From assembly GCA_002634385.1 (NCBI GenBank), contig NSJL01000008.1, positions 91,642 through 155,641 of the forward strand: a stretch of DNA of 64,000 nucleotides, read 5' to 3'. The position numbers were made by a program, and so were the translations under genes. Shown in pieces: positions 1 to 8,091 of this stretch. Below the pieces are notes generated by a model, which saw only the letters and a program-made list of their open reading frames with translations, was not told the DNA's origin and searched no databases. The stretch is from Nitrospira sp. Lineage in GTDB: Bacteria; Nitrospirota; Thermodesulfovibrionia; Thermodesulfovibrionales; Dissulfurispiraceae. Each line of letters begins with the position of its first letter. Position 1 is the first letter of the stretch.

Positions 1-731
1 CCCGATCCGCTTTGAAGCGGTATATGAAGATGATGGCAGAGACGCTCCTCCTGCAGCATCTCAAGGAGTTCATCATCAATTTCCCTAATTTCAAGAGAGC
101 TCAAGCGTACCCTTCTTATCGCAGTGCCCCGCAGAATCTCCTTTACTAAAAAAGAAAGCGATCCCCTGGGGCTGAGGTCTGCGCCGTAGGTACCAAGGTG
201 AATTCCCGTCAATACCACCTCGTTGAACCCCAGTGAAGCATAGAAAGATATCTCTTCAACAATCTTCCCGACAGGAATGCTCCTCGATCTTCCCCTTGCC
301 TGCGGAATAGCGCAATAACTGCAGGAGTAATTGCAGCCGTCTTGTACTTTTACAATGGGACGATGCCGCGGATAGTGGCTGAGATTTCCGGAATCACTTG
401 AACCTTGTTTCTGTATCAAGTTGAATATTTTTTCTTTATCGTCATTCCGCACTACACGTACCGCACTACCCAGGTCGTGCAGTCTCTCTCTGTTGAGTTC
501 CGCATAACACCCGGTGACAATAACTTTCGCATTATTTTTCAACGCTCTTTGAATGAGTTGCCGCGACTGGTAGTCCGCCTTTGCGGTTACGGTGCAGGTA
601 TTGATTACACAGAGGTCCGGTTTTCCGGAAAGATCGACGATTTCGTGACCGGATCCATTGAGGAGTCTCTCCAGGTGAAAACTTTCCGCCTGGTTTGTTT
701 TACATCCGAGGGTTAGAACAGAGATTTTCAT
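1..731 (-). CDS. mtaB: MtaB-type tRNA methylthiotransferase, 3' part cut by window edge
   Basis: Radical SAM enzyme that adds a methylthio group to threonylcarbamoyl-adenosine 37 of ANN-decoding tRNAs. Translating the minus strand from the ATG at 731 gives an N-terminal MTTase domain starting MKISVLTLGCKTNQAES, with further conserved cysteines in VINTCTVT and VTGCYAE. The radical SAM signature GCNYSCSYC (CxxxCxxC) follows, then HIPLQSGS near the edge. About 243 residues are visible and the C-terminal part including TRAM lies outside the window. The opening GCKTNQAES separates it from MiaB, which has GCQMN. It lies 13 bases downstream of miaB on the same strand, so the two tRNA-37 modifying enzymes are probably co-transcribed. 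No strong Shine-Dalgarno is visible. Confidence 0.9.
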   Translation of the reverse strand, partial: MKISVLTLGCKTNQAESFHLERLLNGSGHEIVDLSGKPDLCVINTCTVTAKADYQSRQLIQRALKNNAKVIVTGCYAELNRERLHDLGSAVRVVRNDDKEKIFNLIQKQGSSDSGNLSHYPRHRPIVKVQDGCNYSCSYCAIPQARGRSRSIPVGKIVEEISFYASLGFNEVVLTGIHLGTYGADLSPRGSLSFLVKEILRGTAIRRVRLSSLEIREIDDELLEMLQEERLCHHLHIPLQSGS

Positions 732-744
732 GCAATTCTTTACT

Positions 745-2037
745 TTAAAATAAAATAATTCCTTCCAGGGAGTGACGGTTTGCTTTCGTTATTTCGAGGG
801 AAACGACGCTCCCCGGCTTGGAGTCGGGAGTATCGGGGAAAGTGACGATCTTATTCGAGCGGGTCCTGCCGGTGAGGCGTCCCTCATCTTTTTCGCTCTG
901 CCCCTCGACCAGCACTTCCTGTACGGTGCCCTTCAAGGCCCTGTTCTTCATGTCGGTTATTTTGTTCTGCAGCTCGAGGATCTCAGAAAGTCTCTCCGAT
1001 TTGACGACAGCGTCAAGGTGGCCCTCCATGGAAGCCGCCCTAGTCCCCACCCTCGGGGAATACTTGAAAGCAAAGATGCCGTCGTACTGGATTTCGCGCA
1101 AAGCCCTCACGGTACAGAGATGATCCTCTTCCGTTTCCCGGGGAAAGCCGGCAATGATGTCTGTCGTTATGGCAATGCCGGGAATTTCCTTTTTCAGTTT
1201 CTCCACTCTCTGCAGATATTCGTCATAGGTATATTTCCTGTTCATTTTGCCGAGAATCTCCGTGGAGCCGGACTGCAGGGGAAGATGCATATGCTCACAC
1301 ACCTTTTCAAGGTCCCTTATGGCATGGATGAGATCATCGGAAAGGTCTTTGGGATGGGAAGTGACGAACCGTATCCGCTCCAGGCCCTCTACGGCGTTGA
1401 TTTGCCGGAGCAATCCGGGAAAATCCGTACTGCTCCTGTATGAATTTACATTCTGACCCAGGAGGGTGACCTCTTTATACCCTCTTTCTGCAAGACCTTT
1501 CACCTCATTGACGATATCGTGACTCGCCCTGCTCTTCTCCCTTCCCCTGGTGTACGGAACAATACAATAACTGCAGAAATTGTTGCACCCATACATAATG
1601 TTGACCCAGGCACGAATGCTGTCCTCCCTCTCCACCGGGAATTCCATATCGGTAAGGAAGGGGTTGTCTTCAACAGCGACGAAATCATTTTCTGCCTGGG
1701 CGATTTCCCTGACCTTATGGATATTCTGGGGACCGAGAACAAAGTCGACATGGGGCGCCCTCTGGAAAATTTTCGATCCTTCCTGCTGGGCAATACATCC
1801 CGCGACAGCGATTTTAATACCGGGCCGCTTTTTCTTGAGGGACTTCAATCGTCCGAGCTCGCTGAAAAACTTCTGTTCCGCTTTCTGGCGGATACTGCAG
1901 GTGTTGAAAATAATGAGATCCGCGTCCCGCGGTGTATCAGCCTGGATATAGCCCTCTGCCTTGAGAATGCCGGACATCTTCTCCGAATCATGGACATTCA
2001 TCTGGCAGCCCATGGTATGTACATAATATTTTTTCAT
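745..2037 (-). CDS. miaB: MiaB tRNA-2-methylthio-N6-dimethylallyladenosine synthase
   Basis: Methylthiolates i6A37 in tRNA using two 4Fe-4S clusters and SAM. The protein starts MKKYYVHTMGCQMNVHDS. It has the three MTTase-domain cysteines (GCQMN, FNTCSIR, VAGCIAQ), the radical SAM CxxxCxxC in YGCNNFCSYCIVPYTRGRE, and a C-terminal TRAM segment. At 430 residues it matches family length. The frame is open for 59 more codons upstream, but that extension is coded by the dispersed repeat at 2099-2346 and has no homologous character, so I start at the ATG at 2037. It is followed closely by mtaB. Confidence 0.95.
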   Translation of the reverse strand: MKKYYVHTMGCQMNVHDSEKMSGILKAEGYIQADTPRDADLIIFNTCSIRQKAEQKFFSELGRLKSLKKKRPGIKIAVAGCIAQQEGSKIFQRAPHVDFVLGPQNIHKVREIAQAENDFVAVEDNPFLTDMEFPVEREDSIRAWVNIMYGCNNFCSYCIVPYTRGREKSRASHDIVNEVKGLAERGYKEVTLLGQNVNSYRSSTDFPGLLRQINAVEGLERIRFVTSHPKDLSDDLIHAIRDLEKVCEHMHLPLQSGSTEILGKMNRKYTYDEYLQRVEKLKKEIPGIAITTDIIAGFPRETEEDHLCTVRALREIQYDGIFAFKYSPRVGTRAASMEGHLDAVVKSERLSEILELQNKITDMKNRALKGTVQEVLVEGQSEKDEGRLTGRTRSNKIVTFPDTPDSKPGSVVSLEITKANRHSLEGIILF

Positions 2038-2098
2038 TATGAAAGTTCTCTCGTATCCCGTTCTGCGGGGATCGTTCCGCATAATCCCTGCAGAACCA

Positions 2099-2346
2099 AA
2101 GGGTGTGTATGCAAACTGTCTTCTCCTGCGGCCGGCTGCAGAGTCTCTGTACTGCGTTCCACCCCAAAAGATCTCTGATCTTTCGGGGACCCTGTTCTTG
2201 GGTGTCTTGTGCACAGCGTCCTCAACGGAGCGCTGCTCGGTATTGTCTCCTTATGGCGGGAGCTGTACCCGTGACGCTTTGCTCCCAAGCATTCAGTGAT
2301 TCTTCGCTCGGCACTGAAACGAACTCATTCTGCCTGCACACCCTAG
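2099..2346. repeat. MITE-like dispersed repeat, copy A (between htpG and miaB)
   Basis: This 248-base segment accounts for most of the 359-base gap between htpG and miaB. It begins AAGGGTGTGTATGCAAACTG and ends TGCCTGCACACCCTAG, so the ends are inverted copies. It shares long blocks with the copy at 38051-38275: CCGGCTGCAGAGT, a CCCCAAA...TTTCGGGG hairpin, CGTCCTCAACG and CTTCGCTCGG, in the same order and orientation. It carries no plausible gene. The miaB transcript either starts downstream of it or reads through it. Confidence 0.8.
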
Positions 2347-2396
2347 TATAAACAATATGTTTTTTGCCCAGCAAGAAAGCGGCTGTCCGGGGGATG

Positions 2397-4304
2397 CTAT
2401 CCCTTCACCGCATGCTTCACCATCAGGTTCGTAATAGAGCGGGCGAAAGCGCCAGGGTCCTTCGGCTTTGATCCCTCAAGCAAAACAGCCTGATTGTACA
2501 GAATATCGATATACTCCTTGAGCAATGGGCTCTCCCTATCCTTTTCGAATATCTCCTCCATTGCCGCAAGGACAGGATGGTCAGGATTGATTTCAAGGAT
2601 TCTTTTGCCGGAGAAGACTTCCCTTCCCATGGATTTCAACAACTTCTCCACGGTGGGGTCCACATCTCCCTCATCGGCGACGAGACAGCAGGGAGAGTCC
2701 TTCAATCTCCCGGACAAACGTACATCTTTTACCTCATCTTTCAACTGATTCTTGAAAAGTTCGATGAGCTTTTCAAAACGCTGCTTCGTCTCTTTTCTCT
2801 CCTCGACGCTCTTCCCGAGGTCGATATCTCCCTTGATTACCGATTTGAATTTTTTCTCTTTGTATTCGGCAAGATCGCCCATCACGAAATCGTCCAGATC
2901 GTCAAGGAGTATCAATACCTCCAGCCCTTTTTCATGGAAAGCTTCGAGATACGGCGATTTCATCACTTCGTCCAGGGAGGTGCCCGTAATATAGTAGATC
3001 TCCTTCTGCTCCTCCCCCATTCCCTCAACATACTTTTGCAAGGTTGTAAAAGCGTCCTGCTCCGTTTTTGTAGAGGGGAAGAGGAGCAGATCGGCAATCG
3101 CCTCCCTGCGGGAAAAATCGAAATGGATCCCCTCCTTCAACACCCGTCCAAACTCCTTGTAAAAAGAAACGTAGGTATCGTACTCCTTGCTCTTCATCTC
3201 GCTCAGGGTGTCTAGGACCTTCCTGGTAACGCTTTTTTTGATAATCTCCACCTGCCGGTTGTTCTGGAGAATCTCCCTCGACACATTCAGGGGAAGATCC
3301 GAGGAATCCACCACCCCTTTCACGAAACGCAGGTAAACGGGCAGAAGGTCCTCGCAATGATCCATGATCTGTACCCTTCTTACGTAAAGCACGGGTCCGA
3401 TCTTATAGTCCTTGTACAGCAAATTGAAAGGAGCCCTTGAAGGGATATAGAGAAGGGCATTGAATTCCGATGTGCCCTCGGCTTTGAAATGGATCACCCG
3501 CAGGGGGTCGGCATAATCGTGTGAAATATGCCGGTAAAACTCATTATATTCACTTTCGGTTATTTCCGCCTTGTCCTTGAGCCATATCGCCTTCCGGGAG
3601 TTCAGCACCACATCCTCCCGGACGGTCACTTTCGTATCCTTTGCCAGCTCACTCTCCTTTTCCCGCTCCACTTCCATGACGATCGGATGCTCGATGAAGT
3701 CGGAATATTTCTTCACGATGTTCCGTATCTCCCATTCCTCGAGGTACTTCCTCTCGTCGGCTTTCAGATGCAGGATAACATCGGTTCCTTTCGTCTCCTT
3801 CTCCACATCGTCCACAGTGAAGGTGCCGTCCGCAGCGGATTCCCACCGCACTCCCTTTTTGTCATTCGCCCCCGCCTTCCGCGACAGAACAGTCACTTTG
3901 TCGGCGACCATGAAAGCGGAATAGAACCCCACCCCGAACTGGCCGATAAGCTCCACCGCATCTTTTCTCTCCCTCTCCTGTATTGCCTTCAGGAACTCCT
4001 TTGTCCCCGAATGGGCGATGGTGCCCAGCTCCCGGACCGCTTCCTCCCGGGTAAGACCGCTGCCGTTATCGCTGATGGTCAACGTACCTGCATTTTTATC
4101 CGCACTGATCCTGATCTTCCATTCTTTTTCCCCTTCGAGAAACGAGCTGTCCGTCAGCGACTCGTAGCATGCCTTATCGATAGCGTCAGAGGCGTTCGAA
4201 ATGAGCTCTCTCAGGAAGATTTCCTTGTGTGAATAAAGGGAATGAATCATTAAATCAAGCAGTTGGTTGATTTCTGTCTTGAACTCCATTTTCTGTTCCG
4301 CCAT
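2397..4304 (-). CDS. htpG: HtpG, Hsp90-family chaperone
   Basis: ATP-dependent cytosolic chaperone, 635 residues, full length. The N-terminal Bergerat ATPase fold is clear: ELISNASDAIDK (Mg/ATP Asn), DNGSGLTREE, and the lid GQFGVGFYSAFMVADKV. Middle and C-terminal dimerisation domains follow. The start is supported by GAGGTGAAG just upstream of the ATG at 4304. The promoter region holds a perfect CIRCE operator (4329-4355), so expression should be repressed by HrcA and heat-induced. The gene stands alone between the NtrC-type regulator and the repeat upstream of miaB. Confidence 0.97.
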   Translation of the reverse strand: MAEQKMEFKTEINQLLDLMIHSLYSHKEIFLRELISNASDAIDKACYESLTDSSFLEGEKEWKIRISADKNAGTLTISDNGSGLTREEAVRELGTIAHSGTKEFLKAIQERERKDAVELIGQFGVGFYSAFMVADKVTVLSRKAGANDKKGVRWESAADGTFTVDDVEKETKGTDVILHLKADERKYLEEWEIRNIVKKYSDFIEHPIVMEVEREKESELAKDTKVTVREDVVLNSRKAIWLKDKAEITESEYNEFYRHISHDYADPLRVIHFKAEGTSEFNALLYIPSRAPFNLLYKDYKIGPVLYVRRVQIMDHCEDLLPVYLRFVKGVVDSSDLPLNVSREILQNNRQVEIIKKSVTRKVLDTLSEMKSKEYDTYVSFYKEFGRVLKEGIHFDFSRREAIADLLLFPSTKTEQDAFTTLQKYVEGMGEEQKEIYYITGTSLDEVMKSPYLEAFHEKGLEVLILLDDLDDFVMGDLAEYKEKKFKSVIKGDIDLGKSVEERKETKQRFEKLIELFKNQLKDEVKDVRLSGRLKDSPCCLVADEGDVDPTVEKLLKSMGREVFSGKRILEINPDHPVLAAMEEIFEKDRESPLLKEYIDILYNQAVLLEGSKPKDPGAFARSITNLMVKHAVKG

Positions 4305-4328
4305 GCTTCTTCACCTCATCACCGTAAT

Positions 4329-4390
4329 TTAGCACTCCGCGCAAACGAGTGCTAACCATTTTTTTACTACAAAAAAAAGGGTAATGTCAA
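4329..4390 (-). promoter_or_regulatory. CIRCE operator and promoter of htpG
   Basis: TTAGCACTC (4329-4337), a 9-base spacer and GAGTGCTAA (4347-4355) form a perfect CIRCE inverted repeat, the HrcA binding site, 25 bases upstream of the htpG start. On the minus strand a TTGACA box (4390-4385) and a weaker TAGTAA box (4369-4364) sit just upstream. HrcA bound at CIRCE would cover the transcription start region. Confidence 0.9.
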
Positions 4391-4399
4391 CCGGAATGC

Positions 4400-5761
4400 T
4401 CAGGAGATCCCGTACTCTTTTATTTTGGTAAGGAGGGTTTTATAGCTGACTTGAAGAATTTCCGCAGCCTTGCTCTTATTTCCCCGGGTCTGCACCAGAA
4501 CGCTTTCAATGCGCGCCTTTTCGGCGGAGCGGAGAGCGTAGTGCGCAACATCGTGCAACGGGGCATCCTGGGGCGCCTTTTCCTGCAGGGGCGCCGCCGG
4601 AAAAGAGAAGTGTTCCACCGTGAGCACATCGCCCTCGCACAGGATAACCGCTCTCTCCATAACATTTCTCAGCTCCCGGACATTCCCTCTCCATTCGTGT
4701 TCCAGCAATGCACGTTCTCCTTCGGAGGAGAGGGAGAGTCCTTCCTTGTTCATCTCCCGTGAGAAGAGGGAGATAAAATGCTGCGCAAGGGGAATGATAT
4801 CCTCTCTCCTGGCCCGCAGGGGTGGTATAGTAACCGGGAAGACATTCAGTCGGTAGAAAAGGTCTTCGCGGAAGGTTCCCTCGGAAACCGTTCTCTCGAG
4901 ATCCTTATTGCTTGCCGCAATCACCCGGACGTCCACCCGGACGGTCTTCGTGCCACCCACCCTCTCGAACTCGCTTTCCTGCAGGACGCGCAGCAGCTTT
5001 GCCTGCAATTTCAGCTCCATCTCTCCCACTTCGTCGAGGAAAATGGTTCCTTTGTCCGCCATCTCGAATCTTCCCTGCTTGATTTCTCCCGCTCCGGTAT
5101 AGGCCCCCTTCTCATGCCCGAACATCTCGTTCTCTACAAGATCTCTTGCGATGGCGGCGCAATTGATCGCGATAAAGGGCTCTTTTGCCCGGGGACTCCG
5201 GTGATGGATGGCCCGGGCGATCAATTCCTTACCCGTTCCGCTCTCGCCGAGGATAAGGACGGTGGTCCTCAGGGGGGCGATCTTGTCCACCTTCTCCATC
5301 ACCTCCCGCCATATCCTGCTCACGCCGATCATAGCGGGAACGACAAGACAACTTCCTCCCTCTCTCCGTATCGCGGCGCACTCCCTGCGCATGGAGCGCT
5401 CCTCCAGCGCCCTCGTGAGGATCCGCAAGAGATGATCGGTGTCGAAAGGCTTTGTTATGAAATCGTAGGCACCCTCCTTTACCGCGCGCACGGCCAGCTC
5501 AATACTTCCATATGCCGTCATGACGATCACCGGCAGATGGGGAAAGCTCTCCCTGGCCGCGGTAAGGACATCCATCCCCTCTCCGTCCGGAAGCTTCAGG
5601 TCGGTTACCACTGCGTCGATGCCGCTGCGTCCGAGCAGCGCAATTCCCTCCTGCACGGAAAAGGCGGCATACGCATCGAACCCCTGTGTCTGCAGGGTTC
5701 TGACAAGCATGTCGGACATGCTCTTTCTATCCTCTACCACCAGGATCGCCCTCTTTTGCAT
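4400..5761 (-). CDS. NtrC-family sigma-54 dependent response regulator
   Basis: Transcription activator of 453 residues with three domains. An N-terminal receiver (about 1-120) has the phospho-acceptor in VVTDLKLPDGEG. A AAA+ sigma-54 interaction domain (about 145-370) has Walker A GESGTGKE and the sigma-54 contact motif as GAYTGA rather than the usual GAFTGA. A C-terminal Fis-type helix-turn-helix ends NKSKAAEILQVSYKTLLTKI. It lies 16 bases downstream of its sensor kinase. The target genes are unknown and I could not identify a convincing sigma-54 promoter here. GAYTGA is a tolerated variant in the family. Confidence 0.94.
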   Translation of the reverse strand: MQKRAILVVEDRKSMSDMLVRTLQTQGFDAYAAFSVQEGIALLGRSGIDAVVTDLKLPDGEGMDVLTAARESFPHLPVIVMTAYGSIELAVRAVKEGAYDFITKPFDTDHLLRILTRALEERSMRRECAAIRREGGSCLVVPAMIGVSRIWREVMEKVDKIAPLRTTVLILGESGTGKELIARAIHHRSPRAKEPFIAINCAAIARDLVENEMFGHEKGAYTGAGEIKQGRFEMADKGTIFLDEVGEMELKLQAKLLRVLQESEFERVGGTKTVRVDVRVIAASNKDLERTVSEGTFREDLFYRLNVFPVTIPPLRARREDIIPLAQHFISLFSREMNKEGLSLSSEGERALLEHEWRGNVRELRNVMERAVILCEGDVLTVEHFSFPAAPLQEKAPQDAPLHDVAHYALRSAEKARIESVLVQTRGNKSKAAEILQVSYKTLLTKIKEYGIS

Positions 5762-5777
5762 AAATCTTCCGTCCTCC

Positions 5778-6632
5778 CTAGGGTGCTTCGGCGGGAAGGA
5801 GCAGCCGGAAGACGCTCCCTTTTTCCCCCGCGCTTTCCACTTCTACACTTCCCCCATGGGCAAGCGCGATCTTTTGCACGAGGGCAAGCCCTATTCCGGT
5901 ACCCTTCTCCTTTGTGGTGTAAAAGGGAAGAAATATTTTCTTTTTTTCCTCCTCGGGAATCCCCCTGCCGTTGTCCCGCACCTCAATGATAACCGTCATG
6001 GCCCCTGATACGAGCCCCTGTTTTGCGCCGACCGCCACCTCTTCCCCTGCGTCGAGGGCGTTCTGCACCAGATTTCTGATAGCCTGCCGAAGGAGAGTCT
6101 CGTCCCCCTTCATTGCAAGGGGGCCCTCACAGGTGAGGTGGATACTCTTCCCCTCTGTACCCATGCTGTTCACGACGGTGTTTATGGTTTCCACCAGGTT
6201 GAAATCCGCTTTGCGCAGGGCCCCGGCAGTCGAGAACTTCATCAGTTCCTCCATTACCCGGTCCATCGCTTCAATCTCCTGAAGAATTCCCCTTGCCATC
6301 TCCCGCCGCGGATCACTCTCCTCAAGACTTTTCAGGAGCAGCCGTGCATACCCGGCAATGACCCCCATGGGGTTCCTGAACTCGTGGGCGATCCCCGCAG
6401 ATACCTCCCCCAGCGCGGCAAGCCTCTCCTTGAGAAGAAGCTGCTCCCTGAGGGTTTTGATCTCGTTTCCGAGGGCATGGAAAGCGCCCATGACACTTTC
6501 CGTTTCGGATACGCCCGCTTCCGCCTCTCTCCTCTTCAGCAAACGGGGCAGAAAAACCACCAGAAGAAAAAGGACGATCAAAAGAACGGAGGCCGGGAGC
6601 AAGGCAAGGACGAGGCCGGGGGTATCTCTCAT
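5778..6632 (-). CDS. Membrane sensor histidine kinase, partner of the NtrC-type regulator
   Basis: A 284-residue kinase. It has one N-terminal membrane helix (about residues 5-30), a coiled linker, HisKA with the phospho-His in IAHEFRNPMG, and HATPase_c with N box NLVQNALDAG, G1 VRDNGRGIPEEE and G2 KGTGIGLALVQ. It has no recognisable extracytoplasmic or PAS sensor domain. The ATG at 6632 overlaps the TGA of the upstream DsbC-like gene in an ATGA arrangement and removes an implausible 49-residue extension. Translational coupling to a secreted thiol oxidoreductase suggests, as inference only, an envelope or redox signal. Confidence 0.9.
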   Translation of the reverse strand: MRDTPGLVLALLPASVLLIVLFLLVVFLPRLLKRREAEAGVSETESVMGAFHALGNEIKTLREQLLLKERLAALGEVSAGIAHEFRNPMGVIAGYARLLLKSLEESDPRREMARGILQEIEAMDRVMEELMKFSTAGALRKADFNLVETINTVVNSMGTEGKSIHLTCEGPLAMKGDETLLRQAIRNLVQNALDAGEEVAVGAKQGLVSGAMTVIIEVRDNGRGIPEEEKKKIFLPFYTTKEKGTGIGLALVQKIALAHGGSVEVESAGEKGSVFRLLLPAEAP

Positions 6633-7450
6633 TCTCTCCCGTCGACATATTCGATGATCTTTCCGGATGGGAGCGTTCCGGAATGCATCCTCCCGTCCGG
6701 AAAGATCAGGGTAGGAGTGCCGGTTATCCCCAGAGACTGCGCCTGCTGTATCGTTGCGTCGATCTCCTTTGTAGCACACTCGTTCCGGGGGATGGCCTTC
6801 TTTTCGAAGGTCATTTCGAGCAGTCTCATGGGTTCAGAGTCGGAGGCGGCGCAGATAATGCTCTTCGCTTTGCCGTACGCCTCTTTGTGGATTGCCAGAG
6901 GAAAAAGTTTAATGAAAAAAGAGATGTCTTTCCTCTCGCCCACCACCTTCTTCATCTCCTGATGAAGTTTTCCGCAGAAAGGTCAATCGGGGTCGGTAAA
7001 GACAACCACCTTCCGGGGAGCGTTCCTGTTCCCCATTACGAGGGCGTTCTCCAGGGGAATGCGCGAGAAGTCGACCTTCTTCTTTATTTTTTGATAGCTC
7101 TCTTTTGTCTTGTCGGCACCGCTCTCGACCTCGATAACGGGGCCGGAGACGATATGCCTCTTCGAAAAATCGATATAGATGATGCCCCGCTGTCCCTTGT
7201 TCTCGAGGGATATCTCCCAAAGGCTCTTTACCGGGCTTATCCGGATGCCGATAATCTTTGCATCGGCAAGGTTCGTCTTCTTCAGGATGCCGCTCACCTC
7301 CTGCTCATTCAATGAGTGGCATTTTTCGCAATCGCCGTCGCACCCTCCCGCAGTGAAGGCCCCGGCCTGGCTGAAGAAAGCGACAACAAGGCAGAGCGCT
7401 GCAACGGACAGCATCCCTGCCACTTTCTTGCGCTCGAGGAGAATTTTCAT
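6629..7450 (-). CDS. Predicted selenoprotein: DsbC-like thiol-disulfide oxidoreductase with UxxC active site
   Basis: Secreted thioredoxin-fold protein of 273 residues read through one in-frame TGA. The signal peptide is about residues 1-32. Next come CDGDCEKCHSL, which contains a CxxCH motif (C41, C44, H45), and a DsbC-like N-terminal domain. The thioredoxin-fold part has KVVVFTDPD then TGA then PFCGKLHQEM. The TGA (6985-6983, codon 156) sits where DsbC/DsbG proteins have the first Cys of CxxC, giving U-P-F-C. The same frame continues to IKLFPLAIHKEAYGKAK and the cis-Pro loop GITGTPTLIFPDGR, ending at 6629. A SECIS-like hairpin follows the TGA (6950-6967). An artefactual or real nonsense mutation is the alternative, but position and hairpin argue for selenocysteine. 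It overlaps the sensor kinase start. Confidence 0.85.
6950..6967 (-). promoter_or_regulatory. Putative bacterial SECIS element
   Basis: On the minus strand, 15 bases after the in-frame TGA, CTTCATC-AGGA-GATGAAG forms a perfect 7-bp stem with an AGGA loop. A guanine at the second loop position, and a loop starting about 22 bases after the UGA, match the loose rules known for bacterial SECIS elements recognised by SelB. The hairpin lies inside coding sequence, as expected for bacteria. Confidence 0.75.
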
Positions 7451-7461
7451 GACGTTTCTAT

Positions 7462-7489
7462 ATTAAATAACTGAATCTTTGAAATTCAA
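7462..7489 (-). promoter_or_regulatory. Predicted promoter of the DsbC-like selenoprotein gene
   Basis: Minus-strand TTGAAT (7489-7484), 16-base spacer, TTTAAT (7467-7462). The ATG at 7450 is only 11 bases past the -10 box, so the transcript would have almost no 5' leader. No Shine-Dalgarno is visible. It overlaps the divergent scpB promoter. Confidence 0.5.
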
Positions 7490-7507
7490 GAGCGCTTTTG
7501 GTATAAT
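7479..7507 (+). promoter_or_regulatory. Near-consensus sigma-70 promoter of scpB
   Basis: TTGAAA (7479-7484), exactly 17 bases, TATAAT (7502-7507). Transcription should start near 7514, within a few bases of the GTG at 7516, which predicts a leaderless or nearly leaderless scpB message. Overlaps the promoter of the divergent gene. Confidence 0.7.
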
Positions 7508-7515
7508 TGCGTGCT

Positions 7516-8046
7516 GTGGAAGATTTTGAAAAAAAAGCCGTGCTGGAGACCCTGCTTTTCGTGGCCGGCGAACCGGCGTCCGCAGCGAGCCTCGCAAAGG
7601 CAATGGAGGTGCAGGAATCCGAGGTCAGGAAGCTTCTGGAAGAGCTGATAGGCGAGTACCGGGACAGGAATGGAGGCATCCTTCTGGTGGAAGTCGCCGA
7701 GGGATACCAGCTGATCACCAATCCCGATTACTCCCAATGGGTGAAGAGGTTCAAGAATATCAGCCAGACCAACAAGCTCTCCCAGCCGGCCCTTGAAACC
7801 CTGGCGATTATCGCCTACAAACAGCCGGTGACAAAGCTTGAAGTCGACCAGTTGCGGGGAGTGAATTCAGACGGGGCAGTCAGGAGTCTGCTCGAAAAAC
7901 GGTTCATCAAGATTGTGGGGAAGAAGGAATCCCCCGGAAGACCTTTTTTATACGGCACAACGAAGGAGTTTTTGCATTATTTCGGACTGAAGAGCTTAAA
8001 CGAATTACCCCCTATCAGCGATTTTTTGAAAGAAGAGACAGCTTAG
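7516..8046 (+). CDS. scpB: ScpB, chromosome segregation and condensation protein
   Basis: Winged-helix kleisin-associated subunit of the SMC-ScpAB condensin complex. Family landmarks are EKKAVLETLLFVAGEP at the N terminus, LETLAIIAYKQPVTK in the middle, and GRPFLYGTTKEFLHYFGL near the C terminus. I use the GTG at 7516 (176 residues); an in-frame TTG at 7507 lies inside the -10 box and cannot be the start if that promoter is used. The usual partner scpA is not adjacent, which is unusual. Confidence 0.9.
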   Translation: MEDFEKKAVLETLLFVAGEPASAASLAKAMEVQESEVRKLLEELIGEYRDRNGGILLVEVAEGYQLITNPDYSQWVKRFKNISQTNKLSQPALETLAIIAYKQPVTKLEVDQLRGVNSDGAVRSLLEKRFIKIVGKKESPGRPFLYGTTKEFLHYFGLKSLNELPPISDFLKEETA

Positions 8047-8091
8047 CGGCAGAAAGGCAGTTCATCACGTTACCGGTTGTGAGGAGGATCT

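Noticed and set aside
2038..2214. N-terminal extension of MiaB by 59 codons
   Set aside because: The extension is translated from the dispersed repeat and flanking DNA; MiaB proteins start close to the MKKYYVHTMGCQMN segment.
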